The translations under genes and the position numbers were made by a program. From the NCBI GenBank assembly GCA_946478895.1, contig CAMLDY010000127.1:1-6475 (forward strand): DNA of 6,475 bases, read 5' to 3'. Shown one piece after another: positions 1 through 5,049 of the stretch. Below the pieces are notes generated by a model that made no database searches, had not been told where the DNA came from, and saw nothing but the letters and a program-made list of their open reading frames with translations. This DNA is from an uncultured Gemmatimonadota bacterium (GTDB taxonomy: Bacteria; Gemmatimonadota; Gemmatimonadetes; Gemmatimonadales; Gemmatimonadaceae). Each line of letters starts with the position of its first letter. Within the stretch, counting starts at the first letter, position 1.

Positions 1-4
1 TTTC

Positions 5-36
5 AGCCCGCCTTCCCAGACGGCGGTGGCTTTTCT
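5..36 (+). terminator. Rho-independent terminator of an upstream off-window gene
   Basis: AGCC-CGCC (5-12) pairs with GGCG (22-25) and GGCT (28-31). A 2-nt GT bulge lies in the right arm, the loop is 9 nt, and TTTTC follows at once. The T-run follows the hairpin only on the + strand, so it would end a + strand transcript entering from the left, whose gene is outside the window. The T-run is short, so termination may be moderate. It also insulates the SufE block at 102. Confidence 0.5.
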
Positions 37-84
37 CGTTGGCATCCTTTGCTCCATGCGTGTGATGATCTGAATGCGTGAAAG

Positions 85-101
85 CTAATTAGATTGCCCG
101 C
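85..101 (+). promoter_or_regulatory. Possible -10 element for a leaderless sufE transcript
   Basis: The sequence before the ATG at 102 has no Shine-Dalgarno-like purine run. Instead TAGATT (90-95, fits TANNNT) lies six bases before the ATG, so transcription from this -10 would begin at or next to the start codon. TAGATT overlaps the 8-bp palindrome CTAATTAG (85-92). No good -35 is visible at the right distance. TTGGCA at 39-44 could instead serve a promoter further upstream. Inference only. Confidence 0.3.
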
Positions 102-563
102 ATGGAGAGCGCACCCGCCGCTGTTGGGATTCCGCCGTCGATCGATCGGGTGCTGCGACTCTTTCGCTCGATGGGCCGCGAAGAGAAAATGCAGGCGCTC
201 GTCCAGTACTCGAAGAAGCTCGAGCCGTTTCCGGAACGGTTCAACGACATCGACCGCGGTGCCTTCAACGTTCCGGAGTGCCAGACGCGCGTCGACATCG
301 TTCCCGAGATGCGCGACGGCAAAATGCATTTTTACGCCGACCTCAACGTGCGCCAGTCGCCGACCATCGCGGCCGTCCTCGCAATCATTTTCGGCGCGGT
401 AAACGATCAGCCGCCATCCGTTACTCTTGGCATCCCGACCGATTTCGTCAGCACAGTGATGGAAAGCATCGGCCTTGCCGCGCGCGAGCCAGGGTTGAAC
501 GCGATGGTGGCGCGACTCAAACGCTACGCCCGCGAAGCTCTCGAGAAGGAGCAGCAGAGGTGA
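102..563 (+). CDS. sufE: SufE-family cysteine desulfuration protein
   Basis: A 153-aa protein, close to the usual SufE/CsdE length. SufE accepts persulfide sulfur from a SufS-type cysteine desulfurase and passes it to the Fe-S scaffold in the cytoplasm. The supporting sequence is an N-terminal helical part with EEKMQALVQYSKKLEPFPE (27-45), then the active-site loop VPECQTRVDI (57-66), equivalent to VPGCQSQVW in E. coli SufE, which keeps the sulfur-accepting cysteine as C60. The later RQSPTIAAVLAIIFGAVN and LNAMVARLKRYA segments also fit. ATG at 102 is chosen because it gives the normal N-terminus, but no ribosome binding site precedes it. No sufS, sufB, sufC or sufD lies in view. The stop overlaps the next start by 4 bp (GTGA, 560-563), so translation is probably coupled to the DUF6526 gene. 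Fold assignment is confident; the exact desulfurase partner is unknown. Confidence 0.9.
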   Translation: MESAPAAVGIPPSIDRVLRLFRSMGREEKMQALVQYSKKLEPFPERFNDIDRGAFNVPECQTRVDIVPEMRDGKMHFYADLNVRQSPTIAAVLAIIFGAVNDQPPSVTLGIPTDFVSTVMESIGLAAREPGLNAMVARLKRYAREALEKEQQR

Positions 564-997
564 CCAACCCGACTCAGACCCGCGCGAGTCATCGCCGCTT
601 CGTCCCCGCGTGGCACTTCTTCGTGCTTCCGGTTCTCGCAGCGAACGTCCTCGTGACAGCGGTGCGACTCGCGCGCGCGCCGAGCCTGAGCAACGCCTGG
701 GTCGTAATAGTCGCGATCGCGCTGCTGTTGGGAATTTTGTTCTCCAGAACGATGCCGCTTCGCGCCCAGGATCGGGTGATTCGCCTCGAGGAACGGCTCC
801 GGCTCGAGCGGATTCTCCCGCTGGATCTCCGAGGCCGGATCGACGGGCTCACACCGGGTCAGTTCATCGGCTTGCGGTTCGCGTCCGACGAAGAGGTGCC
901 GGAGCTCACCCGCCGCGCCCTCAGCGGAGAGCTCAGGACTCGCACCGACATCAAGCGCGCAATTCAGAACTGGCGCGCCGACCATTTCCGCGTCTGA
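560..997 (+). CDS. DUF6526 family two-helix membrane protein
   Basis: A 145-aa protein of unknown function. GTG at 560 is chosen over in-frame upstream starts inside sufE because it forms a GTGA overlap with the sufE stop and has AAGGAG (545-550) nine bases before it. Two hydrophobic segments (about 18-38, AWHFFVLPVLAAN onward, and 46-62, AWVVIVAIALLLGILFS) form a hairpin. A charged amphipathic stretch (QDRVIRLEERLRLERILP, about 70-87) and a soluble tail with LTPGQFIGLRFASDEE and IKRAIQNWRADHFRV follow. This order of two helices, RLEERLRLE, GLTPGQFIGLRFASDEE and NWR-DH-RV is what I know as DUF6526. The tail should face one side of the inner membrane; function is not known. Co-transcription with sufE is likely, but a link to Fe-S metabolism is not shown. 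Confidence 0.8.
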   Translation: MTNPTQTRASHRRFVPAWHFFVLPVLAANVLVTAVRLARAPSLSNAWVVIVAIALLLGILFSRTMPLRAQDRVIRLEERLRLERILPLDLRGRIDGLTPGQFIGLRFASDEEVPELTRRALSGELRTRTDIKRAIQNWRADHFRV

Positions 998-1001
998 GCA
1001 A

Positions 1002-1499
1002 ATGACCCGCTGCGCGCTCAGCTTTGACAATTTTCTGGAGCTGACATCCGGCGAGCAGCACCGCTGGCACGCGTGGTTCACCGACCACCCCGATGCGTGG
1101 CGACTGCCCTTTGCCACCGGCCGCACCGCCACGATCGGCGGACTGGTGCTTCACATCTTCGGCGTGGAGCTGCGTTATGCCCAGCGCCTGCTGGAGCAGC
1201 CGGTTTCCCATCCCGACGAATTCACGCAGCGCACCGTCGATGAAGTCTTCGAGCTCGGTGAGCACGCGCGCAGTCAGCTCGTCGAGTTTCTGACGAATAC
1301 ATCAAACGACGACCTCGGCAAAACGCTGTCCTTTGCGACAATGACCGCAGGTACGGTCACCGCGACCAAACACAAGATCGCCGCCAATGTCTTTCTGCAC
1401 GGGATTCGTCACTGGGCGCAGGTCGCCACAGTGCTGAGGCAGAACGGTTTTGTCGATCAGTGGCCCCACGACATGCTGCTCAGCAGCATCGAGCTTTAA
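1002..1499 (+). CDS. DinB/YfiT-like putative metal-binding protein
   Basis: A 165-aa four-helix-bundle protein of the DinB-like superfamily. Its members typically bind a divalent metal through three histidines, and some act as thiol-dependent transferases or hydrolases. The expected pattern is present: H51 in GGLVLHIFGVELRYAQRLL, then H133 and H137 in FLHGIRHWAQVATVLRQNG near the C-terminus. Length is typical. ATG at 1002 follows the DUF6526 stop after only 4 nt, without a clear Shine-Dalgarno, so translation may rely on coupling. It is the last gene of the sufE block and converges with the L,D-transpeptidase gene 46 bp away. The substrate cannot be deduced. Despite the family name, this is not the DNA polymerase IV DinB. 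Confidence 0.85.
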   Translation: MTRCALSFDNFLELTSGEQHRWHAWFTDHPDAWRLPFATGRTATIGGLVLHIFGVELRYAQRLLEQPVSHPDEFTQRTVDEVFELGEHARSQLVEFLTNTSNDDLGKTLSFATMTAGTVTATKHKIAANVFLHGIRHWAQVATVLRQNGFVDQWPHDMLLSSIEL

Positions 1500-1503
1500 A
1501 CCT

Positions 1504-1542
1504 GCCGAAGCGGGACGACGCGCGCCCCGGCGGCCATTCGGC
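1504..1542. terminator. Weak bidirectional hairpin between convergent genes
   Basis: The 46-bp gap between convergent stops contains GCCGAA (1504-1509) and its reverse complement TTCGGC (1537-1542). An inner CGGG (1511-1514) can pair with CCCG (1526-1529). Position suits a shared terminator for the DinB and L,D-transpeptidase genes, but there is no T-run on either side, so intrinsic termination is doubtful. It may instead be chance pairing in GC-rich DNA. Confidence 0.25.
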
Positions 1543-1545
1543 TGG

Positions 1546-2355
1546 TTACTCGACCGCCGACGTCGAAGCCCACGGATCGTTGGCCATCCAGTTCTGATCC
1601 GGCGCGAACAGGAACACCATTCCACCGTTCGCCAGCTCGGGCAAAACGCGATTGGCGCGCGACTGCTCCATCGCCGGGCAGCCTTCACTCCGGCCGGCAC
1701 GCGTCGAGGTCACGTAAGGCGCGCCGTGCGCGACGACTCCGCGCGAAAAAGCGTTGTCGTTGAAATCGCCCGAGACTCCCTTGAGGCGCAGGCCCACCGA
1801 GCTGTATGTATGCCCACCGGTGTGACCGGTGAACTCGTACGTGTTTTCTGCGACATAGAGTCCGAGCGACGTCGATGCGCTGCCCGAAGCATTGGAAAAG
1901 TGAGTCGGGACGCCATATTGACCAGAAGATGATCCGCGACCGTGCGCGACCGTGAACGGTCCCTCGATGATCGACAGTGAGCTCATGTCGAAGATGTACC
2001 CGCGCGGCTGAGTGCTCGGCAAACCATAGTCGACGAAGTAGAGGAGCGGCTTCTTCACCTCGTCGGGGTGCGCCGCCTGGAATGCGAAGAAGCTGTGGAA
2101 AGCCAGCTCGAGCGCCTTTGGATGACTGAGCGGCCGCACGGCGGCGGCAAAAGCCTGGACTGCAGCGGTCGTCTTTTCGACGAGGCCGTTCTTGCTGGCA
2201 GTAGCAGTCGCCCGAGCAGGGGCGGCCGCGAGTGCGGGCGCGGCGCCAAAGAACGCCGAGTGCTGCTGGTCCGTTCCGGGGACGAAATGCGCTCCCACGA
2301 GAACGAGGCCGGCGGCACCAACCAGTCCCTGCTTCAGATAATCGCTCAGCTTCAA
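1546..2355 (-). CDS. Exported murein L,D-transpeptidase catalytic domain (YkuD_2 family)
   Basis: A 269-aa protein. The N-terminus has a Lys, a hydrophobic stretch (about 11-27) and Ala-rich AxA sites near 39-52, consistent with Sec export to the periplasm. The catalytic domain occupies about 100-256. VVAHGAPYV carries H210, and GRSEGCPAME carries S223, G225 and nucleophile C226, the H...S-x-G-C pattern of L,D-transpeptidases. LYFVDYGLPSTQPRGYIFDM (104-124) is also typical of the YkuD_2 type. Such enzymes can form or remodel peptidoglycan crosslinks or attach proteins to peptidoglycan; many YkuD_2 members are uncharacterised, so the reaction here is inferred. The start is TTG at 2355, supported by AGGAG (2363-2367 on the complement) seven bases upstream and by the signal peptide beginning there. 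It is transcribed alone, divergent from the DUF1801 gene. Confidence 0.88.
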   Translation of the reverse strand: MKLSDYLKQGLVGAAGLVLVGAHFVPGTDQQHSAFFGAAPALAAAPARATATASKNGLVEKTTAAVQAFAAAVRPLSHPKALELAFHSFFAFQAAHPDEVKKPLLYFVDYGLPSTQPRGYIFDMSSLSIIEGPFTVAHGRGSSSGQYGVPTHFSNASGSASTSLGLYVAENTYEFTGHTGGHTYSSVGLRLKGVSGDFNDNAFSRGVVAHGAPYVTSTRAGRSEGCPAMEQSRANRVLPELANGGMVFLFAPDQNWMANDPWASTSAVE

Positions 2356-2362
2356 TGCTCTG

Positions 2363-2367
2363 CTCCT
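2363..2367 (-). promoter_or_regulatory. Ribosome binding site deciding a TTG start
   Basis: On the minus strand AGGAG lies seven bases before the TTG that opens the L,D-transpeptidase gene. No ATG or GTG in this frame has an equally good site and also keeps the signal peptide, so this motif fixes the rare start codon. Confidence 0.7.
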
Positions 2368-2371
2368 GTGC

Positions 2372-2384
2372 TTGGGTGGCCCAA
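2372..2384 (-). promoter_or_regulatory. Small hairpin in the leader of the L,D-transpeptidase gene
   Basis: TTGGG (2372-2376) and CCCAA (2380-2384) are perfect inverted repeats around a 3-nt loop. In the minus-strand transcript the stem ends four bases before the AGGAG ribosome binding site. It could tune translation, but the stem is only 5 bp. Confidence 0.3.
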
Positions 2385-2408
2385 AAGGCTATGGACGTGC
2401 GGGACTAC

Positions 2409-2430
2409 CGGAGTGGACTAGTCCGCTCCG
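2409..2430. promoter_or_regulatory. 22-bp near-perfect palindrome, candidate operator
   Basis: The core GGACTAGTCC (2415-2424) is a perfect 10-bp palindrome. After one T/G mismatch pair (2414 and 2425) it is extended by CGGAG (2409-2413) and CTCCG (2426-2430). So ten of eleven base pairs match about a CTAG centre. It lies 54 bp upstream of the TTG of the L,D-transpeptidase gene and 116 bp upstream of the DUF1801 gene, in the only divergent intergenic region. Dyads of this size usually bind dimeric regulators; the regulator is unknown. Confidence 0.5.
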
Positions 2431-2446
2431 CCAGGGTCACCGTACC

Positions 2447-2469
2447 TATTTTGTTGGACTACCAAAATA
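2447..2469. promoter_or_regulatory. Perfect 7-bp inverted repeat over the putative -35
   Basis: TATTTTG (2447-2453) and CAAAATA (2463-2469) are perfect reverse complements separated by TTGGACTAC. The spacer contains the proposed -35 TTGGAC (2454-2459). An alternative inner pairing TTGG/CCAA (2454-2457, 2462-2465) also exists. An AT-rich dyad on a promoter in otherwise GC-rich DNA is typical of a repressor or activator site; which protein binds is unknown. Confidence 0.45.
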
Positions 2470-2481
2470 CAACTTTATAAA
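2454..2481 (+). promoter_or_regulatory. Putative promoter for the DUF1801-GH16-CDGSH block
   Basis: TTGGAC (2454-2459, weak -35) and TATAAA (2476-2481, five of six matches to TATAAT) are 16 bp apart. A start near 2488 would leave a leader of about 58 nt before the ATG at 2546. This is the most AT-rich segment of the window. The -35 match is poor, which together with the overlapping inverted repeats suggests regulated expression. Confidence 0.4.
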
Positions 2482-2488
2482 CAGTTGT
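2469..2488. promoter_or_regulatory. 6-bp inverted repeat over the putative -10
   Basis: ACAACT (2469-2474) and AGTTGT (2483-2488) are perfect reverse complements with an 8-bp spacer TTATAAAC, which overlaps the proposed -10 TATAAA. It abuts the preceding dyad (2447-2469). A T-run (2496-2502) follows, but the stem is too AT-rich to make a convincing terminator, so an operator role is preferred. Confidence 0.35.
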
Positions 2489-2532
2489 GCGAGCATTTTT
2501 TTCGCCTTCTTGCGGGGCGTAGAAGCTCGTGC

Positions 2533-2542
2533 GCAACGTTGC
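2533..2542. promoter_or_regulatory. 10-bp palindrome just before the DUF1801 start
   Basis: GCAACGTTGC is a perfect palindrome ending three bases before the ATG at 2546, where a Shine-Dalgarno would normally sit. It could be a protein-binding site or a short hairpin limiting translation. No other ribosome binding site is visible for this start. Confidence 0.25.
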
Positions 2543-2545
2543 AGA

Positions 2546-2989
2546 ATGAAGCTCAAGCAGGGTTCTTCCCTCCGTCGAAAACCTTCCGGGAGCCGCCCGA
2601 AAGCGGCCATAACAAAGGGCCGCGGAAGCTCAGCAGTAGCGGTGCGCTCATATGCCGGCTCAGCGCCGAGGCAATCGCGCGCCGCGTTTCGTAATCTTCG
2701 ATCGGCCATTCGGGCGGCGGCACCCGCGGACGCAGTCGAAACGATCAGCTACGGAATTCCGACCCTCAGGCTCGATGGACGACCGCTGATTTATTACGCG
2801 GCGTGGGCGCACCACGTCAGCGTCTATCCTCTCACCGGACAAATCAGGCGCGCGTTCGCAGCCGAGCTAAGGCGCTACAAGACTTCCAGGGGAACGATTC
2901 AGTTTCCGCTTGATGAGCCGCTGCCGGTCGGGTTCATCAAGCGTATCGTCAAAACCAGGGTCACCGAGCTGCGCGGCGGGAAAAAGTGA
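2546..2989 (+). CDS. DUF1801 domain protein (YdhG/Fra-like fold)
   Basis: A 147-aa protein. Residues 1-32 are a basic, low-complexity extension rich in Lys, Arg, Ser and Pro, probably disordered. The DUF1801 domain spans about 33-140: VRSYAG, then LRSAIRAAAPADAVETISYG (51-70), IPTLRLDGRPLIYYAAWAHH (71-90), VSVYPL, and near the end GTIQFPLDEPLPVGFIKRIV. The ISYG-P and HH-xx-YP motifs are diagnostic. One studied relative in Bacillus is an iron-delivery protein (frataxin-like), but most members have no proven function, so an iron role is only a possibility. ATG at 2546 is chosen because the frame upstream does not look coding; GTG at 2642 would drop the basic tail and leave just the domain. Likely cytoplasmic. 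The stop overlaps the GH16 start by 4 bp. Confidence 0.85.
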   Translation: MKLKQGSSLRRKPSGSRPKAAITKGRGSSAVAVRSYAGSAPRQSRAAFRNLRSAIRAAAPADAVETISYGIPTLRLDGRPLIYYAAWAHHVSVYPLTGQIRRAFAAELRRYKTSRGTIQFPLDEPLPVGFIKRIVKTRVTELRGGKK

Positions 2990-3870
2990 ATACGTCTCTT
3001 GCATCCCTCGTCAGCCCTACATTGGTGGCAATCGCGATGGTACTCGGGTGTGCGGCGCACACTCCGTCGACGGATCCGGCTACGTCGTCGGGATGGAGGG
3101 AGGTCTGGAGCGATGAGTTCGACGGGCCTGCCGGCGCTGGCGTCGACCGCACGAAGTGGAATTACGATCTCGCCGACGGCTGCCCGTCCCAGAATTGCGG
3201 CTGGGGCAATAACGAGAAGGAGTACTACTCAGACGACGCCTCGAACATCTCGCTCAACGGTCACGGCCAGCTCGTGATCACCGCGCGACAGGCGCCGGCG
3301 GGATTGCACTGCTACTACGGCCCGTGTCTGTACACGTCGGCGAAGATCACCACCCGCGGAAAGATGCTCGCATCTCCCGGCCGCGTCGAAGCACGTATCA
3401 GGCTCGCCCCCGGCCAGGGTTTATGGCCCGCGTTCTGGATGCTAGGTCACGGAAGTCCGGTGACGCCATGGCCCGACTGCGGCGAGCTCGACATAATGGA
3501 GAACAAGGGCAGTGAGGTCTCCACCTCGAGCTCGGCGATTCACGGACCGGGATACTCGGGCGACACTCCGTTCGCGCACCGGCACACTCTCCTGCCGGGC
3601 AAACTGACCGACGATTTCCACACCTTCGCGGTCGAGTGGGATTCTGCGCAGGCGCGGTTCTTCGTCGACGACGAGGTGCACTACGTCGTGACCCGCGATC
3701 AGATCGAGAAATACGGGAAGCCGATCCTCAACCAGCCGTTCTTCGTTATTCTCAATCTCGCAGTAGGTGGCCACTTCGACGGCGACCCGCGCTCGGACGC
3801 CATCTTTCCCGCAACCATGCTGGTCGACTATGTGCGAGTCTACGCACCGAAAACGGAATCAGGAGAGTAA
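2986..3870 (+). CDS. Glycoside hydrolase family 16 beta-glucanase, lipoprotein
   Basis: A 294-aa enzyme predicted to cut internal beta-1,3 or beta-1,3/1,4 links in glucans such as laminarin or lichenan, with retention of configuration. A hydrophobic signal and lipobox V-L-G-C (lipid-modified C22) place it on a membrane surface. The domain spans about 38-287: WSDEFDG (41-47), GRVEARIRL (132-140), GLWPAFWML (145-153), the active site GELDIMEN (166-173) with nucleophile E167, D169 and acid/base E172, FHTFAVEWD, QPFFVILNLAVGG (240-252) and DYVRVY near the end. The E-L-D-I-M-E spacing (ExDxxE) fits the laminarinase-like branch; exact substrate is not decided. GTG at 2986 overlaps the DUF1801 stop (GTGA), and no upstream start exists in frame. 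Unusually, the signal n-region has no Lys or Arg. Cysteine pairs C66/C71 and C109/C114 could form disulfides. Confidence 0.93.
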   Translation: MNTSLASLVSPTLVAIAMVLGCAAHTPSTDPATSSGWREVWSDEFDGPAGAGVDRTKWNYDLADGCPSQNCGWGNNEKEYYSDDASNISLNGHGQLVITARQAPAGLHCYYGPCLYTSAKITTRGKMLASPGRVEARIRLAPGQGLWPAFWMLGHGSPVTPWPDCGELDIMENKGSEVSTSSSAIHGPGYSGDTPFAHRHTLLPGKLTDDFHTFAVEWDSAQARFFVDDEVHYVVTRDQIEKYGKPILNQPFFVILNLAVGGHFDGDPRSDAIFPATMLVDYVRVYAPKTESGE

Positions 3871-4134
3871 ATGGCGGATGTAACTATCGAGATTCGCAAG
3901 AACGGCCCGTACCGCATCTATGGCGACGTGAATCTCGTCGATCATGAAGGCAATGCAGTGGCCGTTCCGGAAAACCGCCGCAAGACGAGTCCCGAGGGCA
4001 AGACGTGGATCTCGCTTTGTCGCTGCGGCGGCTCGGTGGTGAAACCGTTCTGCGATGGCACCCACAGCCGCATCGGCTTCATCGGCGCCGAAGAAGCGGT
4101 GCAGCGAACCGAGGCTACTCCCCCATCGCCTTGA
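3871..4134 (+). CDS. CDGSH-type iron-sulfur protein
   Basis: An 87-aa cytoplasmic protein binding a [2Fe-2S] cluster through three cysteines and one histidine. CRCGGSVVKPFCDGTH (50-65) gives ligands C50, C52, C61 and H65 and matches the CDGSH pattern C-x-C-x2-S-x3-P-x-C-D-G-x-H. Residues 1-48 (IRKNGPYRIYGDVNLVDHEG and onward) match the short N-terminal strand region of bacterial single-CDGSH proteins, and IGF follows the histidine as usual. The C-terminal tail (about 71-87) is acidic to polar and probably flexible. ATG directly follows the GH16 stop with no gap; AGGAG (3861-3865) inside the end of GH16 is five bases upstream. Members are implicated in redox or iron-sulfur handling, but the partner is unknown. 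The 3' end overlaps the convergent YjbQ gene by 20 bp. Confidence 0.93.
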   Translation: MADVTIEIRKNGPYRIYGDVNLVDHEGNAVAVPENRRKTSPEGKTWISLCRCGGSVVKPFCDGTHSRIGFIGAEEAVQRTEATPPSP

Positions 4135-4537
4135 GCAGCACCCGCTTGCGGCGCTGCCCGTCCCATTCGCCGTAAAACACGCGCTGCCACGGCCCGAAAT
4201 CGAGCTTCCCTTTCGTCACCGGCACGATGACTTCGTGCCCGACCGTCAGCGATCGTAAGTGAGCCGCGGCATTGTCTTCGCCGGTCCCACTGTTGTGGCG
4301 GTAGTCATCGGGTGACCACGGCGCGATTCGATTCTCGAGCCAGTCGAGAATATCCTGCCACAGACCGGACTCATGATCGTTGACGAACACCGACGCGGAG
4401 ATGTGCATCGCCGACACCAGCACGAATCCCTCGACGATCCCCGCGGCGGCGCGGCATTTCTCCACCTCGTCGGTGATGTCGATGATCTCCTGGCGCTTCT
4501 TCGTATTGAAGGTCAGGTAGCTGGTGTGGGTCTTCAC
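4115..4537 (-). CDS. YjbQ/UPF0047 family protein
   Basis: A 140-aa protein of the YjbQ (UPF0047) family. Some members show weak thiamine-phosphate synthase activity in genetic tests, but the true function is unsettled. Family marks are THTSYLTFNTKKR (3-15), VSAMHISASVFVND (41-54) with H45, the signature HNSGTGEDNAAAHL (81-94), VPVTKGKLDFGPWQ (105-118) and F-x-GEWDG near 121-127. GTG at 4537 is chosen although the frame stays open to a GTG at 4573: it forms a 4-bp GTGA overlap with the upstream gene's stop, and the protein then begins VKTHTSYLTFNTKK, matching the usual N-terminus MKTHTEYL-FNT. The longer version would add twelve residues inside the neighbour. It is the last gene of the minus block. 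No other thiamine genes are in view. Likely cytoplasmic. Confidence 0.9.
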   Translation of the reverse strand: MKTHTSYLTFNTKKRQEIIDITDEVEKCRAAAGIVEGFVLVSAMHISASVFVNDHESGLWQDILDWLENRIAPWSPDDYRHNSGTGEDNAAAHLRSLTVGHEVIVPVTKGKLDFGPWQRVFYGEWDGQRRKRVLLKAMGE

Positions 4538-5034
4538 GCCGGCTGCTTTTGACCGATGAGCCTGGCGTGCCACGAGTCTTCAGCGTTGAGCTCGAATCTC
4601 GCCCGCCATTCACCGAGCGTGCTGACGGTCGGATCGAACACTTTTGTCTTTGGGGTGATCTCGTCGCCGAGCGCCGTAAACGCTTCGCGATCGACGGATT
4701 GAATGCGACCCTTTTTGTCGCGATAGAAAACGAGTCCGCTCGTGACGAGGCTGGCGCCAAGTCGTGGCTGCAGCGCCTTGAGAGATCGGAACAGTCCGTC
4801 GATCGAACAGCCGGAAGCGCCGGCGGTCGATTGATCGACGGCAATCGTCAGGAATCGGTTGTAGCGCCAGTCGCGCGCCGACGTGAGCGGCGAGCCGTGG
4901 GCGTGCCAGTCAGCGAGGAAGCGGTCGACCTCGCGGAGCATCAGATCAGCGGCGCCTTCGCCGAGATCGTTGTCGGCGCCGAACACCCAGACGCGGGAAT
5001 CGTCGGGCAGCTCCTGCATTTGAACGAGGGGCAT
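4534..5034 (-). CDS. Conserved protein of unknown function ('GCSID' family)
   Basis: A 166-aa soluble protein with no signal peptide or membrane segment. I recognise its centre, DWRYNRFLTIAVDQS (55-69) followed by ASGCSIDG (73-80) with C76, as a family seen in Bacteroidota and related phyla. There it is sometimes auto-labelled 'ABC transporter ATPase', but no Walker A or Walker B motif is visible, so that name should not be used. Other likely conserved parts are VWVFGADNDL (15-24), FLADWHAHGSPL (39-50) and the end SWHARLIGQ. The start at 5034 is strong: GGAGG (5041-5045 on the complement) is six bases before the ATG. It follows the SGNH-like gene by 15 nt and shares a GTGA overlap with YjbQ, suggesting coupled expression. 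The conserved cysteine may be functional, but no reaction can be named. Confidence 0.8.
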   Translation of the reverse strand: MPLVQMQELPDDSRVWVFGADNDLGEGAADLMLREVDRFLADWHAHGSPLTSARDWRYNRFLTIAVDQSTAGASGCSIDGLFRSLKALQPRLGASLVTSGLVFYRDKKGRIQSVDREAFTALGDEITPKTKVFDPTVSTLGEWRARFELNAEDSWHARLIGQKQPA

Positions 5035-5040
5035 GTCAAA

Positions 5041-5045
5041 CCTCC
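5041..5045 (-). promoter_or_regulatory. Strong ribosome binding site for the GCSID-family gene
   Basis: GGAGG on the minus strand, six bases before the ATG at 5034, lies in the 15-nt gap after the SGNH-like gene's stop. It is the best Shine-Dalgarno of the minus block, so this gene is probably translated independently of its upstream neighbour. Confidence 0.7.
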
Positions 5046-5049
5046 ATGA

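Noticed and set aside
278..559. N-terminal extension of the DUF6526 gene back to 278
   Set aside because: The extension is encoded inside sufE in another frame and is Arg/His-rich. GTG at 560 has a ribosome binding site and a GTGA overlap and yields the normal family N-terminus.
524..1132. Open frame of 202 codons on the minus strand
   Set aside because: It lies opposite sufE, the DUF6526 gene and DinB, all with clear family motifs. Its product is Arg/Ser/Glu-rich without domain features, typical of an antisense shadow in GC-rich DNA.
2469..2502. Intrinsic terminator formed by ACAACT/AGTTGT and the following T-run
   Set aside because: The stem is six AT-rich pairs with an 8-nt loop and seven bases separate it from the T-run, too weak for an intrinsic terminator. 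It lies at the start, not the end, of a gene block.
2372..2545. N-terminal extension of the DUF1801 gene back to 2372
   Set aside because: This stretch is the dyad-rich promoter region; its translation does not resemble the family and covers the AT-rich -10 and -35 candidates.
4115..4537. A thiamine biosynthesis operon around yjbQ
   Set aside because: No thiC, thiD, thiE or other thiamine gene and no TPP riboswitch motif is visible. The activity assigned to the family is weak and does not justify a pathway call.
4549..5049. Open frame of 166 codons on the plus strand
   Set aside because: It mirrors the GCSID-family gene almost exactly. The minus strand has the recognised motifs, the strong ribosome binding site and the operon context.
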